Origin: Clostridium sp. CAG:1024
GTDB taxonomy: Bacteria > Bacillota > Clostridia > Christensenellales > CAG-138
NCBI GenBank assembly: GCA_000432015.1
Contig: HF985497.1
Span: 268-9,130, forward strand
Length of the DNA: 8,863 nucleotides
Reading direction: 5' to 3'
Under the pieces are notes generated by a model, which was given only the letters and a program-made list of their open reading frames with translations, did no database searches and was not told where the DNA came from. Position 1 is the stretch's first letter, and every line of letters begins with the position of its first letter. This document shows positions 1-6,216 of this stretch, one piece after another. The position numbers and the translations under genes are program-made.

Positions 1-1
1 C

Positions 2-167
2 GACGGGCTGGCGCTGCACCTGCGGCACACGCAATGAAGATGACGCGCGCTTCTGCAAAAACTGCGGAGCGGCGCGCAGCGTACAGGAGCCGCCGAGAGA
101 GACGGGCTGGCGCTGCGTTTGCGGCATGCAAAACGGAAACGACGCACGCTTCTGCAAAAACTGCGGA
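2..167 (+). repeat. 99-bp-period tandem duplication encoding two zinc ribbons
   Basis: The segments 2-68 and 101-167 are closely similar and lie exactly 99 bases (33 codons) apart, both starting gacgggctggcgctgc and ending ttctgcaaaaactgcgga. Each encodes one zinc ribbon of the form ETGWRCxCGxxNxxDARFCKNCG. Near-identity at the DNA level points to a recent in-frame duplication; further copies could lie before the window. Confidence 0.85.
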
Positions 168-674
168 AAGCCGAAAGGCAGTGCGGCAGGGACTGTGACC
201 ACGGCGCCAAAGACGGGGGTTCAGGCCGAGTACAAAGCGCTGGAAACGAGAGCAAATATGATGCGCGGTCTTGCGATTACCTGCATTGCGGCGATGCTGT
301 TCGTCCTGTTTTTGTTGCCCTACGCCGCTGCGGCCTATACGAGTCAGTATACGGTCTATAACAACATGGCGGGCGTCAACGGCAGCATTGAACAGATCTG
401 CTCTATCGTGCTGCTCTGCTTCGCGCTTTTGCCGATTCCGTTCCTGCTGATGAAGCAGACCGTAACCAAGCGCAATCTGCCAGTTACCATGTCTGCGGTG
501 AGCGCGGGGGCAATCGCGATCTACAGCGCCGTCATCTGGTTTGGCAGCATGCTCCCGACGGCTGTGCCGTTTATGATCATCCTGTCGGCGGCGGCCGAGG
601 TGCTTTGCACTGTCAAGTACATCGAAGCGCTGAAGGCGATGGACAATCTCATGTTCCGGCCACAGGCATTGTGA
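3..674 (+). CDS. Double zinc-ribbon, multi-pass membrane protein (5' end missing)
   Basis: The reading frame is open from the left edge of the window, so the start codon lies upstream; the internal ATG at 126 falls inside the second zinc ribbon and is not a credible start. The visible protein has two nearly identical zinc ribbons (WRCTCG...FCKNCG and WRCVCG...FCKNCG, a CxC-x(n)-CxxC pattern), a short linker, then about four hydrophobic segments beginning near LAITCIAAMLFVLFLLPY, IEQICSIVLLCFALLPI, TMSAVSAGAIAIYSAVIW and PFMIILSAAAEVL. It ends with DNLMFRPQAL, which matches a C-terminal motif shared with three other products of this cluster. The ribbons probably face the cytoplasm. No enzymatic motif is visible and I do not recognise a named family; a sensor or adaptor role within the downstream kinase/phosphatase cluster is inference. 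Gap to the next gene is 56 bases. Confidence 0.85.
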   Translation, partial: TGWRCTCGTRNEDDARFCKNCGAARSVQEPPRETGWRCVCGMQNGNDARFCKNCGKPKGSAAGTVTTAPKTGVQAEYKALETRANMMRGLAITCIAAMLFVLFLLPYAAAAYTSQYTVYNNMAGVNGSIEQICSIVLLCFALLPIPFLLMKQTVTKRNLPVTMSAVSAGAIAIYSAVIWFGSMLPTAVPFMIILSAAAEVLCTVKYIEALKAMDNLMFRPQAL

Positions 675-716
675 AGCACCGAAAACGAACGGAAAGATAG
701 AGATTTGATAGAAGAA

Positions 717-722
717 AAGGAG
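717..722 (+). promoter_or_regulatory. Shine-Dalgarno AAGGAG for the DUF975-like gene
   Basis: AAGGAG lies eight bases before the ATG at 731 and fixes the start, which is followed immediately by the zinc ribbon (MWVCSCG). Confidence 0.65.
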
Positions 723-730
723 AAGGAACA

Positions 731-1639
731 ATGTGGGTATGTAGTTGCGGGCAGCGGAATGAAGGAAGCTTTTGTACGAATTGCGGAAAAGTACGGCCGG
801 GCATGGGAGAGGGACGGCCGCGTGGGTATGCCGGAGCGCTCTTGCCTGCGCCGACCCGCCCGCGCGGACTGATCAAGCGCGACGCAAAGATCGGGCTCGC
901 GCTGCAGTGCAGCACGGCGATCAAAGCCTTATGCTTGGCATGGCTGCTGACGATTTTGGTCAGTGGCCTGGCGGGGATGCTTTCCGTAGTCATGCCGCTG
1001 CTCGGCGTACTTATGGTGCCGATGGCCACCGTTTTCGTCATTCAGCTTTTGAACGGCGGACAGCGCATTGTCGGACTGCTGGTCTACCGGCAGAAAACGT
1101 TTGAAACAAATGACATCTTCCTCTGCTTCCGGGAATACAGCCGTTACCTTGCCGGCCTGAGCTGGCAGCTGCTGTGGACGTCCCTTTGGAATCTGCTTCC
1201 GATCATCGGGATCGTCAAAGCATATAGCTATTCGTTCGTTCCGTATATCCTGTACGATCATCCGGAACTGACGGCAAAACAGGCCCTGAAGCAGTCGATG
1301 CGGCTGACGGATGGTCATAAGATGGATCTGTTTGTGCTGGATCTCAGCTTTATCGGCTGGAATCTGCTGAATTATATGACGGTCGGCATTCTGGGCTTCT
1401 GCTATGTTACGCCGTACAATATGGCGACCCGTGCCGGGTATTATTCCGAGATCATCGGCGAAAGCGTTCGTACGAATGTAGTTCCTGACGACTTCAAGAA
1501 GGCTGTGACCTCGGGAGGCGGATCGGGCGAGAGGTACTCGGGAGGCGGATCGGGTCTGAAGCAAACGAGAGACAGAACGGGCGAGGAAACGAAGACGCCG
1601 CCGAGAGATTCGCTGTTCCATACGCCGGACAGCCTGTAA
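731..1639 (+). CDS. Zinc-ribbon DUF975-like membrane protein with shared C-terminal tail
   Basis: A 302-residue protein. Residues 1-19 form a minimal zinc ribbon (Cys4, Cys6, Cys15, Cys18). From about residue 60 to 240 it is hydrophobic with several membrane segments. The segment LLPIIGIVKAYSYSFVPYIL, followed by a polar stretch (DHPELTAKQALKQSMRLTDGHK) and a further hydrophobic block ending in VTPYNMATRAGYYSEI, is typical of the DUF975 family of Firmicutes membrane proteins of unknown function. The last 50 residues are a low-complexity linker with two GGGSG blocks, then SGLKQTRDRTG and the terminal DSLFHTPDSL, which matches the tails of the neighbouring genes. The DUF975 call rests on recalled family motifs; the ribbon and tail are directly visible. 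The molecular function is unknown. The cytoplasmic ribbon and tail would let it contact the kinase or phosphatase of the same operon (inference). Confidence 0.85.
   Translation: MWVCSCGQRNEGSFCTNCGKVRPGMGEGRPRGYAGALLPAPTRPRGLIKRDAKIGLALQCSTAIKALCLAWLLTILVSGLAGMLSVVMPLLGVLMVPMATVFVIQLLNGGQRIVGLLVYRQKTFETNDIFLCFREYSRYLAGLSWQLLWTSLWNLLPIIGIVKAYSYSFVPYILYDHPELTAKQALKQSMRLTDGHKMDLFVLDLSFIGWNLLNYMTVGILGFCYVTPYNMATRAGYYSEIIGESVRTNVVPDDFKKAVTSGGGSGERYSGGGSGLKQTRDRTGEETKTPPRDSLFHTPDSL
1510..1554 (+). repeat. 18-bp direct repeat encoding SGGGSG linker blocks
   Basis: The 18-mer ctcgggaggcggatcggg occurs at 1510-1527 and again at 1537-1554, offset by 27 bases (9 codons). It encodes the repeated SGGGSG in the flexible linker before the C-terminal tail, and looks like a slippage or short-duplication product. 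Confidence 0.8.
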
Positions 1640-1670
1640 CGCAGCAAATAGTGGACAGAAGGGCAGAAAC

Positions 1671-3140
1671 ATGCAGCGAACTGCAAAACGAATGGCCGCG
1701 CTGCTGCTCATTTTCCTCCTAACGGCTTTTCCGCTTGCGGGGGCACGGGCGGACGGCGCGTGGGAGTGCAGAGACGGCGTGATCGCCTTCAATGACCACT
1801 ATTGCGACGGTGCATCGGGAAGCGGCTTTTTCATCGGCATACCCGGCGAACTCGTGCAGTACATCGTGACGGATAGGGCGAGCGTGGATCGGTTGTTTGA
1901 AACCATGCCGGAGCGGGGCGACGACTATTTCGGCTTTGCCTACTTTGAGTTCCGCGAGACGCCGGAGGAGATGGGCGGCGATGCCGCTGTCTGTGAGATG
2001 GAGTTCGTCTGCGATGTTCCGGAAACGGATTTTGCGATCTGCCGCCTGATGGAGCCGATCTCCGATGCGATTCCGCTCGTTTTGAAGCCTGCGAGCGCCC
2101 TGCGCACGGGGGAGAGCGTCACCATGTTTTCTCTTCCACGGTACAACGGCATGTCGGAGGAGTGGCGCGAGACCCTGGAACCGCTGGAGGGAAGCGTCCT
2201 TTCCTGCACGCCGGATCCGGATGTGTATGTGACGCGAATCGAAACGGATCTGGAACCGCCTGCGTATTTCGAACCGGCGAACGTGCTGATGACGACGGAG
2301 GACGGCTGCGCAGCCGGCATGTACATCGACGGATACGTCGGTCTGGATCGCGTGATAAACTACCTGCAATACGCAGAGATCCCCTTCGCCCTGTGGACGG
2401 AGAACGGCGTCGTGGCCGTGTACGGCGAGGAGATTTGCACGCCGACGCCCAAGCCGACACCCAAGCCGACACCGAAGCCGACACAAAAGCCGACGCCAAA
2501 GCCGACACAGAAGCCGGGATCAACGCCGTCGCCGAAGATCCAGCCCGGCGCGGAAACAGATGTGCCGGCAGAGAAGCCGACGACGCAGCCAGAGGGGAAC
2601 CCGAGCGCTGCCGTGCGGCCGGCGGGGAAGCCATGGAGGAACAAAAACCTATACCCGGTACTCGGCGTTTTGGCCGTCCTGGTAATCGTGGCCGCGGCCG
2701 TGATTATCGCTTGCTCGACAAGAGGACGCAGAAAAGAAGCGGACGGGTCGGGCTGGTACTGCGAAACATGCGGCAAATACAACGAAACGCCGTATTGCGG
2801 AGCCTGCGGCAGGGATCGATACGGAACACTGCCGGAGACGCGGGTGAGCGGGGAATGGAGCCACAGCAAGGGGCGCGAGCCGGAGCCGCGGCCTGAATTT
2901 GAACGGCCTGCGACGGAGCATCCGCCTGTTGCGCCGCACGATATCGGCACATCGGCAGAACCGGGAAGCAGCGGACTCAAACGGAAATCGTCCCGGCCGG
3001 ATATGGGACCCGGCGTGGATGTATCGGCAGAACCGGGATGCAGCCGCCTCAAGCGAAAATCACTTCCGACGGAAGGAGCGCCTATGGAAGACGCCGTCTC
3101 GAGCGATCCGCTGTTTCGCCCGCCGGACGACTTGTCGTGA
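1671..3140 (+). CDS. Membrane-anchored pseudo-protease (trypsin-like fold) with cytoplasmic zinc ribbon
   Basis: A 489-residue protein. Residues 1-28 are a signal peptide (basic start, hydrophobic core AALLLIFLLTAFPLA, then ARA). Residues about 35-250 look like a chymotrypsin-fold domain: GASGSGFFIG (47-56) matches the usual GSGF strand and TDFAICRL carries an Asp120 in the place of the catalytic Asp. However, the expected His in the VTxxHVV motif is Ala70 (YIVTDRASV), and no GxSGG nucleophile motif is present, so it is probably inactive and binds rather than cuts. Then come a TPKP-repeat stalk (about 256-290), one membrane segment (about 328-350, VLGVLAVLVIVAAAVIIA), a zinc ribbon (Cys364, Cys367, Cys376, Cys379), two copies of an SAEPGxSxLKRKS element, and the terminal DPLFRPPDDLS. 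The topology implies an outside sensor domain and an inside signalling tail. AGAAGGG at 1657-1663 supports the start. The protease fold is inferred from motifs and should be tested by structure prediction. Confidence 0.85.
   Translation: MQRTAKRMAALLLIFLLTAFPLAGARADGAWECRDGVIAFNDHYCDGASGSGFFIGIPGELVQYIVTDRASVDRLFETMPERGDDYFGFAYFEFRETPEEMGGDAAVCEMEFVCDVPETDFAICRLMEPISDAIPLVLKPASALRTGESVTMFSLPRYNGMSEEWRETLEPLEGSVLSCTPDPDVYVTRIETDLEPPAYFEPANVLMTTEDGCAAGMYIDGYVGLDRVINYLQYAEIPFALWTENGVVAVYGEEICTPTPKPTPKPTPKPTQKPTPKPTQKPGSTPSPKIQPGAETDVPAEKPTTQPEGNPSAAVRPAGKPWRNKNLYPVLGVLAVLVIVAAAVIIACSTRGRRKEADGSGWYCETCGKYNETPYCGACGRDRYGTLPETRVSGEWSHSKGREPEPRPEFERPATEHPPVAPHDIGTSAEPGSSGLKRKSSRPDMGPGVDVSAEPGCSRLKRKSLPTEGAPMEDAVSSDPLFRPPDDLS
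2441..2517 (+). repeat. 12-bp tandem repeat encoding a TPKP stalk
   Basis: About six copies of a 12-base unit (aagccgacacc-like) encode PTPKPTPKPT with Gln variants. This type of Pro/Thr/Lys stalk commonly spaces an extracellular domain from the membrane or cell wall, consistent with its place just before the membrane segment. Confidence 0.85.
2951..3061 (+). repeat. Duplicated SAEPG-LKRKS element (72-bp offset)
   Basis: The segments 2951-2989 and 3023-3061 are similar and 72 bases (24 codons) apart, both starting atcggcagaaccggga. They encode SAEPGSSGLKRKS and SAEPGCSRLKRKS. The DNA has drifted (ctcaaacgg versus ctcaagcga) while LKRKS is kept, which suggests that the motif itself is under selection. 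Confidence 0.8.
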
Positions 3141-3243
3141 AGCAAAGGGAGCAAAAGCGACGGATATCAGACGGAGGCCTATGCGGCCGCGATCCGACTT
3201 GCTGATGAATCGAAATATGGATCAAGAGAAAGGAAAGAGAAAA

Positions 3244-3963
3244 ATGTCGAATGATTACAAAATGACCTATGATGTCGACCTCGTGTTCTGCATCGATGCA
3301 ACGGGCAGCATGAAAGGCGCGCTCAACATGGTGAAATCGAACGCTCTGCGGTTCCATGGCGATTTGCAGCGCAGAATGGAGGAGAAATCCAAGATGCTCA
3401 ACAGCCTGCGTATCCGCGTCGTCGCGTTCCGCGATTACCTGCATGACAAGGAAAACGCCATGCTGACAACGGATTTTTTCAGACTGCCTGAGGATAACGC
3501 CATGTTTGAGCGCGCCGTGAAGAGCATCGAGCCCTTCGGCGGCGGCGACGATCCGGAGGACGGTCTGGAAGCGCTTGCCTACGCGATCCGATCCAAGTGG
3601 AACCGTGACGGCAGTACTAAAAAACGTCAGATCATTGTGGTATGGACGGATGCGCCGACGCATGGGCTCGGTTACGGCGCGGCTGCACCCAACTATCCGA
3701 ACGGTATGCCGCGTTCCTTTGAGGAGCTTTCCAACTGGTGGGCGCAGGAGCCGGAAGCGCAGGGCGCGCATATGGACTATCAGGCGGAGCGACTGGTCCT
3801 GTTTGCACCGGACGAGCCGTATTGGAAGACGATTTCCGACAACTGGGAAAACGTGGTGCATTTTCCGTCGATCGCAGGCGGCGGCTGCGGCGAGCTTGAC
3901 TACAACGAGATTATGGAGACGATCGTCAACTCCGTGGTGAGCAACGCCGGAAATCAGTATTGA
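3244..3963 (+). CDS. von Willebrand factor A (vWA) domain protein
   Basis: A 239-residue protein made of essentially one vWA domain. The metal-ion-dependent adhesion site is visible: D18-A-T20-G-S22 in VFCIDATGSM (the DxSxS position), the GGGDDPED loop (Asp102, Asp103, Asp106) and Asp136 in VVWTDAPTHG. It has no signal peptide, membrane segment or zinc ribbon, so it should be cytoplasmic. The frame is open upstream, with ATGs at 3205 and 3217, but only the ATG at 3244 has a good ribosome-binding sequence (AAAGGAAAGAG just before it) and the vWA fold starts right after it. The PP2C gene follows after 13 bases and the kinase after that, so the three form a likely translationally linked triad resembling TerY-P vWA/PP2C/kinase groups. 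Its likely role is a metal-dependent scaffold or protein-interaction partner of the kinase and phosphatase (inference). Confidence 0.9.
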   Translation: MSNDYKMTYDVDLVFCIDATGSMKGALNMVKSNALRFHGDLQRRMEEKSKMLNSLRIRVVAFRDYLHDKENAMLTTDFFRLPEDNAMFERAVKSIEPFGGGDDPEDGLEALAYAIRSKWNRDGSTKKRQIIVVWTDAPTHGLGYGAAAPNYPNGMPRSFEELSNWWAQEPEAQGAHMDYQAERLVLFAPDEPYWKTISDNWENVVHFPSIAGGGCGELDYNEIMETIVNSVVSNAGNQY

Positions 3964-3976
3964 CGGAGGCACAGAC

Positions 3977-4951
3977 ATGTTGAATGTGTCACTGCTCACG
4001 GGACTGATCGTGGATGCGGTCCCCGGAAAGGGGGAGGATGCCGTCTGTTCGCTTCTTGGCGAACGGACGGCGCTCATCGCCTGCATGGACGGCTGCGGCG
4101 GCTCCGGCGCACAGCGGTATGAGTTCGCCGGAGAGTCGTGCAAAGGCGCGCGCATCGCTTCGCACGAGGTGGCGGAAGCGCTCAAGTCATTTTTTGACCA
4201 AAGCGGCATCGCGCAAGACGGCGTGGCCAGCATTGGGGACGACGAGGCTGCATCGTGCCTGAAGGCCTGCATTGACGCGCGCCTTGCCGACGTCTGCGCG
4301 GCGCTCGGGGACCAGCGCTCACGAATTAAGAGCAAACTGTCCGCGGTGCTTCCGACAACGCTTGCGCTGCTGCTTGCCGAGCCTGTAGCACAGCCGGATC
4401 GCGTGTCCGCGCTCGCGATGTGGGCGGGGGATTCGCGCGTGTATGCGCTTTTGCCGGAGGGGCTGCGGCAGCTCAGCGCAGACGATGTGACGGGCGGCGC
4501 GGATGCGGAGGATAATCTGACGGACGACGGGATCATGTCCAATGCCGTCAGCGCAAGCGGGATGTATCATATCAATACGAAGCGCGTGGAGCTGCGCGGA
4601 TCGTGTATGCTTCTGACTGCAACGGACGGCTGCTTTGCGTATTTTCCCTCGCCGATCCTGTTTGAAGGCGCGCTGCTGGAAACGTTGGAAGCGGCGAACA
4701 CGCCCGCAGAGTGGATGGACAGCCTGAGCGAACGATTGGGACAGATTGCATCGGATGACTATTCGCTGCAGCTTGCGGCGTTCACGCAGGAGGGAGAAAC
4801 GTTTTTTGATCTGAAACGCCGTTATGCGCGGCGAATGGAACGCTATCGCAGGGACTACGGAGAGCCGATACGCCGTCTCATTGCGGATGGCGACCGCGAG
4901 GGGATGCGTGCGCTTTGGAAGAACTATCGTGAACAGTATTACGCCAAGTAA
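3977..4951 (+). CDS. PP2C-family protein Ser/Thr phosphatase
   Basis: A 324-residue protein predicted to remove phosphate from Ser/Thr residues, using two metal ions. The PP2C signature motifs are present in order: Asp21 in the GEDAV segment, D38-G-x-G-G in CMDGCGGSGAQRY, GDSRVY with Asp152, ATDGCF with Asp217, and DDYSL with Asp260 and Asp261. All metal-binding aspartates expected for the family appear to be kept, so it is probably active. An additional 50 or so residues after the PP2C core are charged (RRYARRMERYRRDYGEP) and could form a helix. No membrane segment or zinc ribbon. GGAGG at 3965-3969 supports the start. Placed between the vWA gene and the kinase gene, it is the natural antagonist of the kinase and would dephosphorylate the same targets. 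It lacks the shared C-terminal tail motif of its neighbours. Confidence 0.92.
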   Translation: MLNVSLLTGLIVDAVPGKGEDAVCSLLGERTALIACMDGCGGSGAQRYEFAGESCKGARIASHEVAEALKSFFDQSGIAQDGVASIGDDEAASCLKACIDARLADVCAALGDQRSRIKSKLSAVLPTTLALLLAEPVAQPDRVSALAMWAGDSRVYALLPEGLRQLSADDVTGGADAEDNLTDDGIMSNAVSASGMYHINTKRVELRGSCMLLTATDGCFAYFPSPILFEGALLETLEAANTPAEWMDSLSERLGQIASDDYSLQLAAFTQEGETFFDLKRRYARRMERYRRDYGEPIRRLIADGDREGMRALWKNYREQYYAK

Positions 4952-4975
4952 CAGCGAGGGAGAATTGGGATCGCA

Positions 4976-6127
4976 ATGCCAGTAGGATCCAAAAAGAAAG
5001 AGACGCTGCCGCCGGAGGAACACGGCGGATACCGGCTGATACAGCCCTGGACGACAAAGGGCGAGGGAACGTCCATGTGGTGCGCGGGAACGTCCATGTG
5101 GTCGTTCGCGGAAAAGGGAGGGAAGCAGTACTTCATCAAAGTGTTCGTAAAGCCGGTGCTTCCAAGCCCGTCGAGCGGCATGTCTCCTGCGCTGATCGAG
5201 CGAAAAAGAAAGGCCTGCGAGCGGTTCGAGCAGAAAAAACGGCGCGTATATGCGGCCGTGAACGAGAGCGCGACGGGAAACATCGTCAAGATCGAGGACT
5301 TCTTTTTTGATAAGACCAAGTTCTATCTGACAACGCGGAAGGTGGAGGGGAAAGAAAGCGATCCCAAACGGATCGCGGCGCTGCCGTATGCGCAAAAGAT
5401 GCTGTTCATCAAGGTGCTTGCCTACTCCATTTTGTCGCTGCATCGCAAGGGCATTGTACACGGCGACTTGAAGCCGGAAAACGTGCTCGTCAAGCAGAAA
5501 GAGAATGGGAACATGCTTGCAAAGCTGATCGACTTTGGCGAAAGCTTTCTGGAGACGGAGCCGTCGAACGAGCTGACGGGGGACGTTTATCTTTCGCCGG
5601 AAGGTGCGGTCGCGATCGCAAAAGAGGAGGGCTCTATTACAAGAAAGGCGGATGTGTTTGCATTGGGACTGATGTTCCATGCCTACTATACCGGCGAACT
5701 GCCGCGCTTTGACGCAGGCTATGACTACGCTTATGAAGCCCTGCTCAACGGCGGAACGCTGATACTGCATCCCATGCTGAATTCCGTTTCGGATCTCCGT
5801 GAAGCAATCGAAGGGATGCTTCGGACGAATCCGGAGGAGCGCCTTTCCATGGAGGAGGTCTATGCCCTCCTGAGCGGAAACACCCCCCGCAGAAGGGCGG
5901 TCCCGGGCGAAGAGCAGGAGCGGACTGGGTCGACGATGGAGCAGAAGAGACAGTGGCAGTGCAGCAATCCGGAATGCCATGCGCAAAACCCGGAAACAAC
6001 GGAGGTCTGCCTGCACTGCGGCAGGAAGAGGTCGCGCCTGAAGAGAAAAGAGTCTGCGAAGCCGGAGGGAAAGAACAGGGATGCGGCCGCGCGGGACGAA
6101 CTGTTTTCTGCACCGACGGAGCTTTGA
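4976..6127 (+). CDS. Ser/Thr protein kinase with C-terminal zinc ribbon and shared tail
   Basis: A 383-residue protein. The kinase domain (about 20-300) has a Gly-rich loop around residues 29-45, Lys55 in YFIKVF, the catalytic loop HGDLKPEN (Asp164, Asn169), DFG at 186-188, LSPEG in the APE position and DVFALG in helix F, so an active kinase is expected. HGD in place of HRD marks it as a non-RD-type kinase. The C-terminal part has a zinc ribbon (Cys329, Cys334, Cys345, Cys348, with Trp327), then SRLKRKES and the terminal DELFSAPTEL. No membrane segment: it is cytoplasmic, unlike PASTA kinases of the PknB type. The Gly-rich loop carries a 7-residue in-frame duplication (see the 5065-5106 repeat). 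The ribosome-binding site is weak: GAGGGAG lies about 14 bases before the ATG, and no better in-frame start is visible. It probably phosphorylates the zinc-ribbon membrane proteins of the operon, opposed by the PP2C product (inference). Confidence 0.92.
   Translation: MPVGSKKKETLPPEEHGGYRLIQPWTTKGEGTSMWCAGTSMWSFAEKGGKQYFIKVFVKPVLPSPSSGMSPALIERKRKACERFEQKKRRVYAAVNESATGNIVKIEDFFFDKTKFYLTTRKVEGKESDPKRIAALPYAQKMLFIKVLAYSILSLHRKGIVHGDLKPENVLVKQKENGNMLAKLIDFGESFLETEPSNELTGDVYLSPEGAVAIAKEEGSITRKADVFALGLMFHAYYTGELPRFDAGYDYAYEALLNGGTLILHPMLNSVSDLREAIEGMLRTNPEERLSMEEVYALLSGNTPRRRAVPGEEQERTGSTMEQKRQWQCSNPECHAQNPETTEVCLHCGRKRSRLKRKESAKPEGKNRDAAARDELFSAPTEL
5065..5106 (+). repeat. 21-bp tandem duplication inside the kinase Gly-rich loop
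   Basis: The sequence gggaacgtccatgtgg occurs at 5065-5080 and 5086-5101, offset by 21 bases (7 codons), so the loop reads GTSMWCA-GTSMWSF instead of one copy. The two copies are identical over 16 bases, which indicates a recent event. Confidence 0.85.
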
Positions 6128-6203
6128 CGCGGGGAAGCGAAGGCTTGCGTTCCGAGCGCATCAGCGGATGCTATGGAGATCGATGCCAAGCATAGAAGAA
6201 GAT

Positions 6204-6208
6204 GGGAG
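6204..6208 (+). promoter_or_regulatory. Shine-Dalgarno GGGAG deciding the LRR gene start
   Basis: GGGAG lies eight bases before the ATG at 6217. The upstream in-frame ATG at 6202 overlaps this site and has no comparable sequence before it, so 6217 is preferred. Confidence 0.55.
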
Positions 6209-6216
6209 AAAAACGA

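Noticed and set aside
929..1792. A 287-codon minus-strand frame opposite the DUF975-like gene
   Set aside because: Shadow of the real gene; the translation has no coherent domain.
2441..2517. A CRISPR array or iterons at the regular repeats
   Set aside because: The 12-base units are contiguous, without spacers, and encode an in-frame TPKP stalk.
2899..3243. The long upstream extension of the vWA reading frame, overlapping the receptor gene
   Set aside because: The extension overlaps the receptor tail in another frame and encodes Arg-rich sequence without vWA similarity. The ATG at 3244 has the good ribosome-binding site and begins the fold.
3082..4542. A 486-codon open frame on the minus strand opposite the vWA and PP2C genes
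   Set aside because: Same reason: low-complexity antisense translation over genes with intact MIDAS and PP2C motifs, and no ribosome-binding site that stands out.
4319..6016. A 565-codon open frame on the minus strand opposite the phosphatase and kinase genes
   Set aside because: It lies across two clearly conserved genes on the other strand. Its translation is rich in Arg, His and Leu with no recognisable domain, as expected for the antisense of GC-rich coding DNA.
3244..6127. A complete tellurite-resistance (Ter) locus
   Set aside because: The vWA/PP2C/kinase triad is similar to TerY-P groups, but no TerB, TerC, TerD or associated biosynthetic genes are in the window, so only the triad resemblance is claimed.
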